From Sphingobacterium bambusae (lineage in GTDB: Bacteria; Bacteroidota; Bacteroidia; Sphingobacteriales; Sphingobacteriaceae): 64,000 bases of DNA. This document shows positions 1-8,615 of this stretch, in pieces (positions within the stretch are counted from its first letter, which is position 1; each line of letters begins with the position of its first letter). The DNA is taken from contig NZ_CP138332.1 in the NCBI RefSeq assembly GCF_033955345.1, positions 1,984,001 to 2,048,000 on the forward strand, in the 5' to 3' direction. The notes beneath the pieces are model-generated. The model did no database searches. It saw only the letters and a program-made list of their open reading frames with translations, and was not told the origin of the DNA. The position numbers and the translations under genes are program-made.

Positions 1-272
1 GGAATCAAGTCGATTACCGACTGGGCTTCCGCTACAACAAGACACCGCTCGTTTATCGTAACCAAAACATCAACGATATGGCTGTAACCGTAGGTTTCGG
101 ATTCCCCCTACCGGAGACCAACTTTGGGCGTACCTTCTCACAGATCAACATCTCTGGAGAATTCGGGCAGCAAGGAACACTGAACAACAACCTAGTTAGA
201 GAGCGCTATATCAATATCAACTTTGGATTTACAATCAACGACTCGTGGTTTATCCGCCGCAGCTTAGACTAA
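1..272 (+). CDS. C-terminal part of an outer-membrane beta-barrel protein (5' end outside window)
   Basis: The frame is open from the left edge and ends in TAA at 270-272. About 90 residues are visible. They alternate polar and hydrophobic residues and have repeated amphipathic strand-like stretches ending close to the C-terminus (INFGFTINDSWFIRR), as in the last strands of an outer-membrane barrel. The next gene, lptC, starts 2 bases after the stop, so the two are probably cotranscribed. In related Bacteroidota an outer-membrane barrel gene often precedes lptC. The exact family cannot be judged from this fragment. Confidence 0.6.
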   Translation, partial: NQVDYRLGFRYNKTPLVYRNQNINDMAVTVGFGFPLPETNFGRTFSQINISGEFGQQGTLNNNLVRERYININFGFTINDSWFIRRSLD

Positions 273-274
273 TT

Positions 275-877
275 ATGCCTGCATCAGCAACAAAAATATC
301 AATAAAGTTGCCCCTATTGCTATGTTTATGGCTAGGGGCAACCTTATTTTGGGCTTGTGAAAACGATCTACGCGATGTGGAGAAAATCGCCAATATACAG
401 CAAGAAGAAAATGTGAACGTCTCCAAGGATGTAACCGTAACATACAGCGACTCCGCTGTCGTGAAGGCAGAACTTACGGCGCCCGAGCTTCGGGAATACC
501 CCGACAGTATTGGCTTTTATGAATTTAAAAAAGGCACTTTAATCCGTTTCTTTGACGAAAAAGGAGTAGAAAGCCAACGTATCAAGTCCGATTACGCCAG
601 CCAAAAACCCAAAGAAGGTCTTACGGAATTTCGACGAAACGTCGTTGTCACTATGGCGAATGGCTCGATTATCAAAAGTGAGGAATTATTTTTCGATGAA
701 AAGAAAAATATCTACTACAATACCGTACCCATTACGTTTGACCTGAAGGATGGCCGCGGTAGCTTTCAGGCCACCAGCTTTGTATCCGATACCGATTTCA
801 AGAAGATCGACGGTCAAAACATGACCGGCTACTATGTCCCAAGTAGCAATCAGCAGTTTCCGATGATGGGACGTTGA
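275..877 (+). CDS. lptC: LPS export ABC transporter periplasmic protein LptC (lipoprotein)
   Basis: This 200-residue protein begins with a signal peptide ending in a lipobox-like LFWAC, so the mature form is probably an inner-membrane lipoprotein. The body (roughly residues 45-170) has the LptC/OstA-type pattern of short beta strands, with phrases such as GVESQRIKSDYA and ELFFDEKKNIYYN that are typical of the Bacteroidota LptC family. LptC takes lipopolysaccharide from LptBFG and passes it to LptA. I chose the ATG at 275 rather than an upstream in-frame start at 245, because 275 gives a clean signal peptide and avoids overlapping the preceding gene. It is followed by a foldase gene, a common arrangement in this phylum. 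Confidence 0.8.
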   Translation: MPASATKISIKLPLLLCLWLGATLFWACENDLRDVEKIANIQQEENVNVSKDVTVTYSDSAVVKAELTAPELREYPDSIGFYEFKKGTLIRFFDEKGVESQRIKSDYASQKPKEGLTEFRRNVVVTMANGSIIKSEELFFDEKKNIYYNTVPITFDLKDGRGSFQATSFVSDTDFKKIDGQNMTGYYVPSSNQQFPMMGR

Positions 878-1031
878 GGAAGCTCATAACAATTATTATC
901 AAATTAAGTTTCTCTGCATCGTAATTTTTTATATTTTTTTTCATAAAAGTTGTATCTTGCGCCTTGTTTTTAATGAAGGTCAATTAAATAACTGAAACAA
1001 GCATTTACAAAATAAACACAGTATATAGACT

Positions 1032-3140
1032 ATGGGATTAATGAGCTATTTGCGGAACCGAGCGGGGTTGGTAGTTACCATCATCGGTTTGGCAATTGTT
1101 GCGTTTTTATTAGGGGACGCCATCAATGTGGGTACTCCTTTTTGGGTAAAAAGTCAAAATCAAGTTGGTAGCGTAAACGGAGAGTCTATCGATTACCAGG
1201 CATTCAATGCGCAGGTGGATCAGACCACCGCCATGTACCAACAACAAATGGGCGGAGCTGCTTCACCGCAAATTCGTTCATACGCTGTTCAACAGGTATG
1301 GAATCAATTCGTATCACAGGAACTACTAAAACAAGAGATCGAGCGTTTAGGCCTTACTGTAGGCAAAGACGAATTGAACAGCTTGGTAACCGGAGCAAAC
1401 CCTTCACCGCAGATTGTGCAGGCATTTACCAATCCGGAGACTGGTGTATTCGACAAAAATCAATTGAACACCTTCATCAGTCAAGTAAAATCGCAGGGAA
1501 CGCCAGAAATGGTGCAACAGTGGGATATGTTGTTGGAGAATATCAGCAATGAACGCTTAAACCAAAAATACTCCAATCTACTGAGCAACAGTGTTTATGT
1601 AACATCCTTGGAAGCACAGGAAGAATATAATCAACGCAACAAACTGGCTAATTTCAAATATTTGATGTTGGATTATTCATCCGTAAAAGACGGTGAAATA
1701 AAATTGAGTGACTCCGATTTCAAGACTTACTATGATGCCCATAAGAACGGCTTTAAAAATCCAGAAGAAACCCGTTCTATCGAATACGTATTATTTGATG
1801 CTACACCTACGGCTAACGATACCGCCGCAGCAAAATCCAACATCGAGCAGTTGAAAGCTGAATTAATCGCTTCCAAAACAGACTCTTTGTTTGCAGCCGT
1901 TAATTCAGACACAAAACACCCTTTCACTTACATCCGCAAAGGACAGGTAAGCCCTGATTTGGATTCCGTTATCTTCAACGTTCCTGTAGGAACAACAGTA
2001 GGTCCATTCTTATCAAGTGGAGTATACGAAATTGCGAAAGTAGTAGATGCTAAATTTAGCCCAGATTCGGTAAAAGCATCGCACATCCTTTTAAACGCTA
2101 CTGCAGAAGGTGGTGTTGACAAAGCAACAGCAAAAGCAGATTCTATCAAAGGTCTTATTCAAAAAGGAGAAAGCTTCGCCGCTTTGGCCGTACAGTTTAG
2201 TGTAGATCAAGGTAGTAAAGTAAATGGTGGCGAATTGGGAACCTTCCCTCGCGGACAAATGGTACCTGAATTTGATGAAGCCGTATTCTCCGGAAAACCA
2301 GGCGAAGTTGTTGTCGTAAACAGCCGTTTCGGTACACATATCATCAAAATCGAAAAACAGATTGGTAACTCCAAAATTGTCAAAGCAGCTATCGTTGACA
2401 AAGCAGTGAGCAGCGGCAAGGCAACCACAGATGCGGCCTACACCAAAGCTAACAATTTCTTTGCCGACGTAGACGGAAAGAACTTTGCAGAAATAGCCAG
2501 CAAGCAAGGCGCTAAACTACAAAAGGTAGACCGCGCTGTAGCGATGGACAATAACTTCAATGGTGCTGAAGTACCTAGAGAACTTATCCGTTGGGCATTT
2601 GAAGCTAAAAACGGTGCGGTTTCAGAAAAGATCTATGATACCGAACAACACTTCATCGTTGCGCGCATTGTTGATATACAGCCAAAAGGAACCCTTTCTT
2701 TAGATGCGGTAAAACCACAGATCGAAGCACAGGTAAGAAACGAAGTGAAGGCTAAAATGTTAACAGAGAAACTGAACAACGCGTTGAACGGTGCATCGAA
2801 TATCGATCAAGCGGCACAGAAGCTAGGTAAATCGGCTGTCGCTGTAGAAAACATTGTATTGGCAAATCCAGTGCTTCCTGGCGTATCGCTTGAGCCTGCC
2901 GTAGTGGGTACCGCTTTCGGCTTACAACCAAACAAAGTTTCGAAATCGATAAAAGGTATGCAAGGTGTCTATGCTGTTCAGGTCAACGGATTTGTTAATC
3001 CTGCAGAACTAGTGGCAAGCGATATCGCTAGCCAAAAGAAACAAATGCAGACGGCAAAATCACAACGTGCTTGGTCGTCTATCTATCAAGCGCTTCAAAA
3101 CAAAGCCGATATTGATGACAATCGCATTAGATTCTATTAA
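1032..3140 (+). CDS. Membrane-anchored peptidylprolyl isomerase / periplasmic folding factor (PpiD/SurA-like)
   Basis: This 702-residue protein has one N-terminal membrane helix (about residues 12-33) and a long periplasmic part. Residues about 40-200 match a SurA/PpiD N-terminal chaperone region. A parvulin domain lies at about 345-445, with the hallmark VKASHILL and a GGELGTFPRGQMVPEFDEAVF stretch split across its core, ending in FGTHIIKIE. A second, weaker parvulin-like region follows (about 480-600). Such proteins help outer-membrane proteins fold after export. Its place directly after lptC fits an envelope-biogenesis role. The C-terminal third has no clear motif. A rho-independent terminator follows the gene. 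Confidence 0.8.
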   Translation: MGLMSYLRNRAGLVVTIIGLAIVAFLLGDAINVGTPFWVKSQNQVGSVNGESIDYQAFNAQVDQTTAMYQQQMGGAASPQIRSYAVQQVWNQFVSQELLKQEIERLGLTVGKDELNSLVTGANPSPQIVQAFTNPETGVFDKNQLNTFISQVKSQGTPEMVQQWDMLLENISNERLNQKYSNLLSNSVYVTSLEAQEEYNQRNKLANFKYLMLDYSSVKDGEIKLSDSDFKTYYDAHKNGFKNPEETRSIEYVLFDATPTANDTAAAKSNIEQLKAELIASKTDSLFAAVNSDTKHPFTYIRKGQVSPDLDSVIFNVPVGTTVGPFLSSGVYEIAKVVDAKFSPDSVKASHILLNATAEGGVDKATAKADSIKGLIQKGESFAALAVQFSVDQGSKVNGGELGTFPRGQMVPEFDEAVFSGKPGEVVVVNSRFGTHIIKIEKQIGNSKIVKAAIVDKAVSSGKATTDAAYTKANNFFADVDGKNFAEIASKQGAKLQKVDRAVAMDNNFNGAEVPRELIRWAFEAKNGAVSEKIYDTEQHFIVARIVDIQPKGTLSLDAVKPQIEAQVRNEVKAKMLTEKLNNALNGASNIDQAAQKLGKSAVAVENIVLANPVLPGVSLEPAVVGTAFGLQPNKVSKSIKGMQGVYAVQVNGFVNPAELVASDIASQKKQMQTAKSQRAWSSIYQALQNKADIDDNRIRFY

Positions 3141-3160
3141 GATATAATCAGTAACTTTAT

Positions 3161-3189
3161 AGCCGATCAAATCATGATCGGCTTTTTTA
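3161..3189 (+). terminator. Rho-independent terminator after the PPIase gene
   Basis: An 8-bp stem (GCCGATCA / TGATCGGC) with a 5-base loop is followed directly by a run of T. It closes the lptC-PPIase unit just before the DUF2480 gene. Confidence 0.8.
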
Positions 3190-3201
3190 TTTTGGTACAT
3201 T

Positions 3202-3717
3202 ATGGAGATTCAAGAAACGATTGTAAACAAAGTAGCACAAAGTGGCATCGTCACCGTTGATTTGGCGAATTACGCCCCACAGCAAGACATCCTGATCTAT
3301 GACATCAAGGACAATTTGTTTCATGGTCTCATACTAAAAGAAAAAGATTTCCGCACCTTTATAAAAGAGCACAATTGGGAGCAGTATGCTGGAAAGCACG
3401 TTGGCATCATATGTTCCGCGGATGCTATTGTTCCTACTTGGGCCTACATGTTGTTGGCAAATAAATTGCAACCCTATGCCGAGTCGGTGCACTTTGGCGA
3501 CAGAGAGCAGGTGCTCAACACCCTTTTCACGAGTGCCCTAGCTGGTATAGACTATGCAAACTATCAAGACGAACGTGTGGTGGTCAAAGGATGTGGCGAC
3601 ATTTACGTTCCAGAATCGGCCTTTGTTAAATTTACCGTAGAGCTCAGCAAGGTGGCCAAAAGCATTATGTACGGTGAGCCCTGTTCTACCGTTCCGGTTT
3701 TTAAAAGAAAAAGTTAA
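3202..3717 (+). CDS. DUF2480 family protein
   Basis: This 171-residue protein has no signal peptide and is probably cytoplasmic. The opening (EIVNKVAQSGIVTVDL-like), the GLILKEKDFR segment and a C-terminal KGCGDIYVPESAFV segment are typical of the DUF2480 family, which is restricted to Bacteroidota. The GCGD motif and further cysteines could bind a metal, but no function is established. It begins a run of small conserved genes (DUF2480, DUF3108, DUF3109, polyprenyl synthase). Confidence 0.75.
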   Translation: MEIQETIVNKVAQSGIVTVDLANYAPQQDILIYDIKDNLFHGLILKEKDFRTFIKEHNWEQYAGKHVGIICSADAIVPTWAYMLLANKLQPYAESVHFGDREQVLNTLFTSALAGIDYANYQDERVVVKGCGDIYVPESAFVKFTVELSKVAKSIMYGEPCSTVPVFKRKS

Positions 3718-3748
3718 ACCATTGGCACCCATTATTGTCAATCCTACT

Positions 3749-4540
3749 ATGAAAAAGTTATACGCGGCATTTCTATTCCTTTTTGTTAGCATCAGTCTTA
3801 TACAGGCGCAAACATTGCCTTACCTGCCCAACCCGACATACAAAGAAGGGGAAAAGCTGACCTACAAACTTCGCTACGGCATCATTTCCGCTGCTACCGG
3901 CACCTTGAAAGTAGAAAAGTCAAAGCTGCGCTTCAGCAATCCAAATACCTTCCATCTGTCGGCCTTTGGCCAAACATCGGGAGCCTTTTCGGTTTTCTAC
4001 ACCGTCAAAAATCAATACGACTCGTACATCGATGGTGATAACTACCTCCCTTACTTGTATACAGAAGATATACATGAAGGCAATTATACCCGTAAAGAAT
4101 ATGCAACCTTCGACCACAAGAACAAGAAGGTATCTGGCAAAAAGGGAACATTCAAAAGTCCAACAGCCCAATTTTTTGATTTGTTGTCGGCCTATTACTT
4201 TTCGCGCAACTTAGACCTATCTTCGCTCAAGAAAGGCGATTCGTTCAAGATCAGCTATTTCTTAAATGACGAGGTATCACAGTTGGGTGTCAAATACATT
4301 GGCGTCGAGAAAATAAAAACGTCCTTGGGAACTGTTGAATGTATTAAATTTAGCCCAGAAATTACGCCCGGACGTATTTTTAAGAAAGATAGCCAGTTGT
4401 TTCTATGGGTTACCAATGATGGCAACAGAATTCCGGTGAAGGCACAGGTAGAAATCCTAATAGGTTCCGTAACCATGGAATTGGTGCAAGCCAGTGGCTT
4501 AAAGCATAAACTGGGCGAGCGAGTAAGTTATTCAAAATAA
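3749..4540 (+). CDS. DUF3108 domain protein, exported
   Basis: This 263-residue protein has a signal peptide (residues 1-20, ending IQAQ). The body resembles DUF3108: YKEGEKLTYKLRYG near the start, then strand-rich sequence, and a late GTVECIKFSPEI...LFLWVTNDGNRIPVKAQVEI pattern. DUF3108 proteins are predicted periplasmic or outer-membrane-associated beta-rich proteins of unknown role. The ATG at 3749 was preferred to an in-frame upstream start because it gives a proper signal peptide. It ends 10 bases before the DUF3109 gene. Confidence 0.75.
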   Translation: MKKLYAAFLFLFVSISLIQAQTLPYLPNPTYKEGEKLTYKLRYGIISAATGTLKVEKSKLRFSNPNTFHLSAFGQTSGAFSVFYTVKNQYDSYIDGDNYLPYLYTEDIHEGNYTRKEYATFDHKNKKVSGKKGTFKSPTAQFFDLLSAYYFSRNLDLSSLKKGDSFKISYFLNDEVSQLGVKYIGVEKIKTSLGTVECIKFSPEITPGRIFKKDSQLFLWVTNDGNRIPVKAQVEILIGSVTMELVQASGLKHKLGERVSYSK

Positions 4541-4550
4541 TAAAAAGGAA

Positions 4551-5114
4551 ATGATTGAAGTAGGCCATGTGTTGGTACACGAAGACGTAATTAAGAATGA
4601 CTTCGTTTGCAATTTGACGAAATGCAAAGGCATTTGTTGTATTGAGGGCGACGCCGGCGCACCGTTGCAAGCTCAGGAAACCGATATCCTGCGTGAGATA
4701 TACCCAAAAGTAAAACCTTATATGACGCCTGCGGGCATCCAAGCCATCGAAGAGCAAGGCACGCATGTAGTGGATGCTGATGGCGATCTGACCACCACTT
4801 GCGTTGATGGCAACAAAGAATGTGCCTACGTCACTTGGGAGAATGGCATCACGAAATGCGCTATTGAAAAAGCTTATGAACTCGGAGAAATAGACTGGAA
4901 AAAGCCCATATCCTGTCACCTCTACCCTATTCGTACCACGCAGTACCCCGAATTTCAGGTGCTGCATTACGACCGCTGGCACATTTGTCACGATGCATGC
5001 ACTTTCGGCAAGGAGCTAGGTGTACCTGTATATAAATTCCTGAAAGATCCTTTGATCCGTGAATACGGCGATCAATGGTACAAAGAATTGGAATTAGCTG
5101 TCGAAGCTTTATAA
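4551..5114 (+). CDS. DUF3109 family cysteine-rich protein
   Basis: This 187-residue cytoplasmic protein has a cluster of cysteines near the N-terminus (CNLTKCKGICC) and further ones in CVDGNKEC, ISCHLYP and WHICHDAC. That spacing is typical of DUF3109, related in style to YkgJ-type putative zinc or iron-sulfur proteins. The cysteines suggest metal binding. No reaction is known. It is translationally close to the DUF3108 gene upstream. Confidence 0.75.
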   Translation: MIEVGHVLVHEDVIKNDFVCNLTKCKGICCIEGDAGAPLQAQETDILREIYPKVKPYMTPAGIQAIEEQGTHVVDADGDLTTTCVDGNKECAYVTWENGITKCAIEKAYELGEIDWKKPISCHLYPIRTTQYPEFQVLHYDRWHICHDACTFGKELGVPVYKFLKDPLIREYGDQWYKELELAVEAL

Positions 5115-5177
5115 TCTATTTCTTATATTTATTGCAGTTTTAACCGCTTAAAACATATGGTTATATAACCATTTTCC

Positions 5178-6149
5178 ATGCTGAAATTAAAAGATATACA
5201 AACTCCAATAGCACAAGAGCTTAAACTTTTTGAGGGTCGATTTAAGGAATCGATGCGTAGCTCTGTCCCTCTTCTCAATCGTATCACCCAATATATCATC
5301 AAGCAAAAGGGGAAACAAATGCGCCCGATGTTTGTTTTCTTGTCAGCTGGACTATGTGGCGGCATCAATGACTCTACATACCGCGGAGCTTCGTTGGTTG
5401 AATTGCTCCATACAGCATCTTTAGTACACGATGATGTAGTGGACAATGCGAATGAACGCAGAGGCTTCTTTAGCGTTAATGCGCTATGGAAAAACAAGGT
5501 CGCAGTATTGATTGGCGACTTTCTTTTAGCAAAAGGGCTGCTGCTATCGGTGAGAAACGATGAGCATACCCTGTTAAAGATCGTCTCTGAAGCGGTAGAA
5601 CAAATGAGCGAAGGGGAACTGCTACAAATTGAGAAAGCACGTAAATTGGACATACAGGAGGATATCTACTTCGAGATCATCCAAAAGAAAACGGCATCCT
5701 TGATTGCTTCCTGCTGTGCTTGCGGCGCCGCTTCAGCTGGAGTCGCGGACGACCAAGTGCAACTTTTGCGCAGCTTTGGTGAGAAAGTAGGTATTGCCTT
5801 CCAAATTAAAGACGACCTGTTTGACTTCGGTTTGGATGATGTGGGTAAGCCGGTAGGAAACGATATCAAGGAGAAAAAATTGACCCTACCGCTGATCTAT
5901 GCACTTCGAAACACATCCGCTTCGGAAAAAAAACGTATCATCAATTTGGTGCGCAACCATAGTGAGAACAAGGAAAAGGTTGCGGAGGTGATTGCCTTTG
6001 TCCGCAGCAGCGGAGGCATGGATTATGCCACCGAAAAAATGCTGCAATACCAGTCCGAGGCTTTTGCTATATTGGAAACTTTTCCGCCAAGCGAATACCG
6101 ATCGGCCCTGGAGCAACTAGTAAGATTCACAACAGAAAGAACTAAATAA
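5178..6149 (+). CDS. Polyprenyl diphosphate synthase (octaprenyl/heptaprenyl type)
   Basis: This 323-residue trans-prenyltransferase has both aspartate-rich metal-binding motifs: DDVVD at residues 85-89 and DDLFD at 212-216. These bind Mg-diphosphate of the allylic and homoallylic substrates. The GKQMRP segment near residue 45 and the EGELLQIE segment are also family hallmarks. It adds isopentenyl diphosphate units to make the side chain of the respiratory quinone (menaquinone in this phylum). Length fits IspB-like enzymes. The product chain length cannot be told from sequence alone. It is followed 9 bases later by the TerC-family gene. Confidence 0.88.
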   Translation: MLKLKDIQTPIAQELKLFEGRFKESMRSSVPLLNRITQYIIKQKGKQMRPMFVFLSAGLCGGINDSTYRGASLVELLHTASLVHDDVVDNANERRGFFSVNALWKNKVAVLIGDFLLAKGLLLSVRNDEHTLLKIVSEAVEQMSEGELLQIEKARKLDIQEDIYFEIIQKKTASLIASCCACGAASAGVADDQVQLLRSFGEKVGIAFQIKDDLFDFGLDDVGKPVGNDIKEKKLTLPLIYALRNTSASEKKRIINLVRNHSENKEKVAEVIAFVRSSGGMDYATEKMLQYQSEAFAILETFPPSEYRSALEQLVRFTTERTK

Positions 6150-6158
6150 AATACACGG

Positions 6159-7208
6159 ATGAGCCACGAATTACTGTTTTTTGGAGGATTTATTATCTTC
6201 ATCGTCCTGATGTTAGCCATCGATCTAGGCCTATTCTCAAAAAGTGATAAACCCATATCCTTGAAGTCGGCCGCGATCATGAGTGGCATTTGGGTTCTAT
6301 TTGCCTTGGCATTCGGTTTAGTGCTCTACTATTGGGGCAACGAACTGCATAACGTGCATGATTTCGAAACGCTGCAAACTATTATTGCCAAGCATTACCA
6401 CAATATCAGCCCTATAGCCAATGACCTAGCAGGAAGCATACAGCTGTACAACAAAACGCTGACCATTGAATACCTCACGGGCTACGTCGTTGAATATGCA
6501 CTTTCCGTAGATAATATCTTTGTGATGGTGTTGTTGTTCTCCTCCTTCGGCATACCTGAGAAATATTACCACAAGGTATTGGTTTGGGGAATCATTGGTG
6601 CCATTCTCTTACGTTGTATTTTTATCTTCGTAGGTGCCGCCCTTATCGCCAAGTTTGGTTGGATACTCTACCTATTTGGAGCGTTTTTGGTATACACCGG
6701 TATAAGCATGTATATCAATAGAAATAAAGAGGAAGAAGTCGATCCACAAAACCATGCCGTGGTTAAATTTGCTTCCAAATATTTCAAGGTAACCCCTCGT
6801 CTTGATGGAGGCAAGTTCTTCCACATAGAAAATGGTGTGCGCTACATGACGCCACTGTTTCTCGTGCTGTTAGTCATCGAGTTTACCGATCTTATTTTTG
6901 CAGTAGACTCCATCCCCGCTATATTTTCCGTAACGAAAGACCCCTATATCGTTTTCTTTTCAAACATATTTGCCGTATTAGGTCTTCGTTCGATGTTCTT
7001 TTTGTTGGTCAATATCATCCACAAATTCCATTACCTAAAGGTTGGATTGGCTTTTTTGTTGATTTTTATTGGCGCAAAAATGCTTTTACATAGTTGGCTT
7101 GAAGAATTCGGCTTTCAAACGATACATTCCTTGATCATTATCATCTCGATACTCGTGATCAGCGTCGTAGCCTCGCTGATGTTTCCAAAAAAAGAGAATT
7201 TATCCTAA
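6159..7208 (+). CDS. TerC/Alx family integral membrane protein
   Basis: This 349-residue protein has about nine hydrophobic segments. It contains the TerC-family signatures EYALSVDNIFVM (about residue 111) and EFTDLIFAVDSIPAIF (about residue 241), which carry conserved acidic residues inside membrane helices. Members are implicated in tellurite resistance, pH-responsive Alx function and manganese export. Which role applies here is unknown. No ter genes are nearby, and no yybP-ykoY-like leader was seen in the short gap upstream. A strong terminator follows. Confidence 0.85.
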   Translation: MSHELLFFGGFIIFIVLMLAIDLGLFSKSDKPISLKSAAIMSGIWVLFALAFGLVLYYWGNELHNVHDFETLQTIIAKHYHNISPIANDLAGSIQLYNKTLTIEYLTGYVVEYALSVDNIFVMVLLFSSFGIPEKYYHKVLVWGIIGAILLRCIFIFVGAALIAKFGWILYLFGAFLVYTGISMYINRNKEEEVDPQNHAVVKFASKYFKVTPRLDGGKFFHIENGVRYMTPLFLVLLVIEFTDLIFAVDSIPAIFSVTKDPYIVFFSNIFAVLGLRSMFFLLVNIIHKFHYLKVGLAFLLIFIGAKMLLHSWLEEFGFQTIHSLIIIISILVISVVASLMFPKKENLS

Positions 7209-7210
7209 TA

Positions 7211-7250
7211 TCACAGAAAAAAGACTCCGATAGGGGTCTTTTTTCTGTGA
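7211..7250. terminator. Strong bidirectional terminator after the TerC-family gene
   Basis: This is a near-perfect inverted repeat. A CACAGAAAAAAGAC arm and its complement flank a short CCGATAGG-containing loop, so a U-rich tract is made in both directions. Confidence 0.8.
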
Positions 7251-7320
7251 TACGAATTTTACAATGTACCGTTCGTGTAAAATCTTATAAAATGATAACT
7301 TCGTAAAATTTATCTTAACA

Positions 7321-8505
7321 ATGAACTGGAATAAATCAATATTACTCGCAGCAGCTTTATTTTCGGCGGCTGTACAGGTCAATGCACAGGACAACATAAT
7401 CAATGCATTGAAAAACAATGCAAGCGACAATAGCAAAGAAGGATTTAAATTTACCGAAGTGATCAACTTGGGTAATACCTCTATCAAAAATCAAGGATCA
7501 TCTGGTACTTGCTGGTCATACTCAGGCAACTCGTTCTTGGAGTCGGAGATGATCCGTATGGGCAAACAACCTGTTGAAATATCGCAGATATTCACGGCAC
7601 GTAATACGTACATCGAGAAAGCTAAAAACTTCGTTCGTTTACACGGCGATCAAGCACAAGGTGACGGTGGACAACTGCACGACGTATTAACGATATTCCG
7701 CCAGTATGGTGCAGTGCCACGCGAGGCCTACACGGGTCTTCAGGCAGACCAAAGCCTCAACAACTTCTCCGAAATGGGACCTTTGTTGCAAGGCATCACC
7801 GAGACGGTTGCAAAAAGTAGAAAGCCAAGCAGCACCTGGCTAAAAGCATTCACTGCTGCCATGGATGCCTACCTTGGTGAGGTACCGGAATCTTTCCAAT
7901 ATAAGGGCAAGAGCTACACGCCACGCACCTTCGCCGACCAAGTGGTGGGCATCAACCCCGATGACTATGTAGGCATCTCCTCCTTTGACGAGCATGCTTA
8001 CTACAAACCGTTTGTTCTTCTTATCCCAGACAACTGGTCGTTTGAACGTTTCTACAATGTGCAGATCAACGATCTAACCGACATCATCGACAATGCCTTG
8101 AAAAATGGTTATACCGTAGCTTGGGCTACTGACGTATCGGAAAAAAGCTTCAGCTGGAAAAATGGCGTAGCTTATGTACCGGAAAAACCATTCGAAAAGA
8201 TGAGCGAAGAAGAGCGCGCAAACATGTTCAATGGCCCGAAAGCTGAACCTGCAATTACGGCAGTACAACGTCAAGAAGCCTTCGACGACTATAGCACCAC
8301 GGATGATCATGGTATGCACATCGTAGGTCTTGTGAAAGATCAAACGGGAAAAGAATACTATATCGTGAAAAACTCTTGGGGAGAATCCAATGACTATAAA
8401 GGATATATGTATGCAACAAAAGAGTATGTTCGTTATAAAACGATATCAATTTTGTTACACAAAAAAGCATTGACAAAAAATTTATCATCGAAATTAGGCC
8501 TTTAG
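7321..8505 (+). CDS. C1 family cysteine peptidase (aminopeptidase C / bleomycin hydrolase type), exported
   Basis: This 394-residue protein has a signal peptide (about residues 1-22, ending VNAQ). The papain-fold catalytic residues are visible: Cys64 in GTCWSY with the preceding oxyanion Gln in KNQGSSG, His333 in DDHGMHIVG and Asn351 in VKNSWGE. This order and the overall length match PepC/BLMH enzymes, which release N-terminal residues from peptides. Unlike cytoplasmic PepC, this one appears to be secreted to the periplasm, as is common in Bacteroidota. It is monocistronic, with a terminator on each side. Confidence 0.88.
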   Translation: MNWNKSILLAAALFSAAVQVNAQDNIINALKNNASDNSKEGFKFTEVINLGNTSIKNQGSSGTCWSYSGNSFLESEMIRMGKQPVEISQIFTARNTYIEKAKNFVRLHGDQAQGDGGQLHDVLTIFRQYGAVPREAYTGLQADQSLNNFSEMGPLLQGITETVAKSRKPSSTWLKAFTAAMDAYLGEVPESFQYKGKSYTPRTFADQVVGINPDDYVGISSFDEHAYYKPFVLLIPDNWSFERFYNVQINDLTDIIDNALKNGYTVAWATDVSEKSFSWKNGVAYVPEKPFEKMSEEERANMFNGPKAEPAITAVQRQEAFDDYSTTDDHGMHIVGLVKDQTGKEYYIVKNSWGESNDYKGYMYATKEYVRYKTISILLHKKALTKNLSSKLGL

Positions 8506-8527
8506 GCTATCATTTCAATGGATATAG

Positions 8528-8557
8528 AAAATCCCAAGCTATATAGCTTGGGATTTT
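8528..8557 (+). terminator. Rho-independent terminator after the C1 peptidase gene
   Basis: A stem AAATCCCAAGCT / AGCTTGGGATTT with a short ATAT loop is followed by T-rich sequence. Confidence 0.8.
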
Positions 8558-8615
8558 TTATGGAAATTTCGTAGCTTAATCTTCATTACAAATAGCACCC
8601 CTCAAAACAACAATT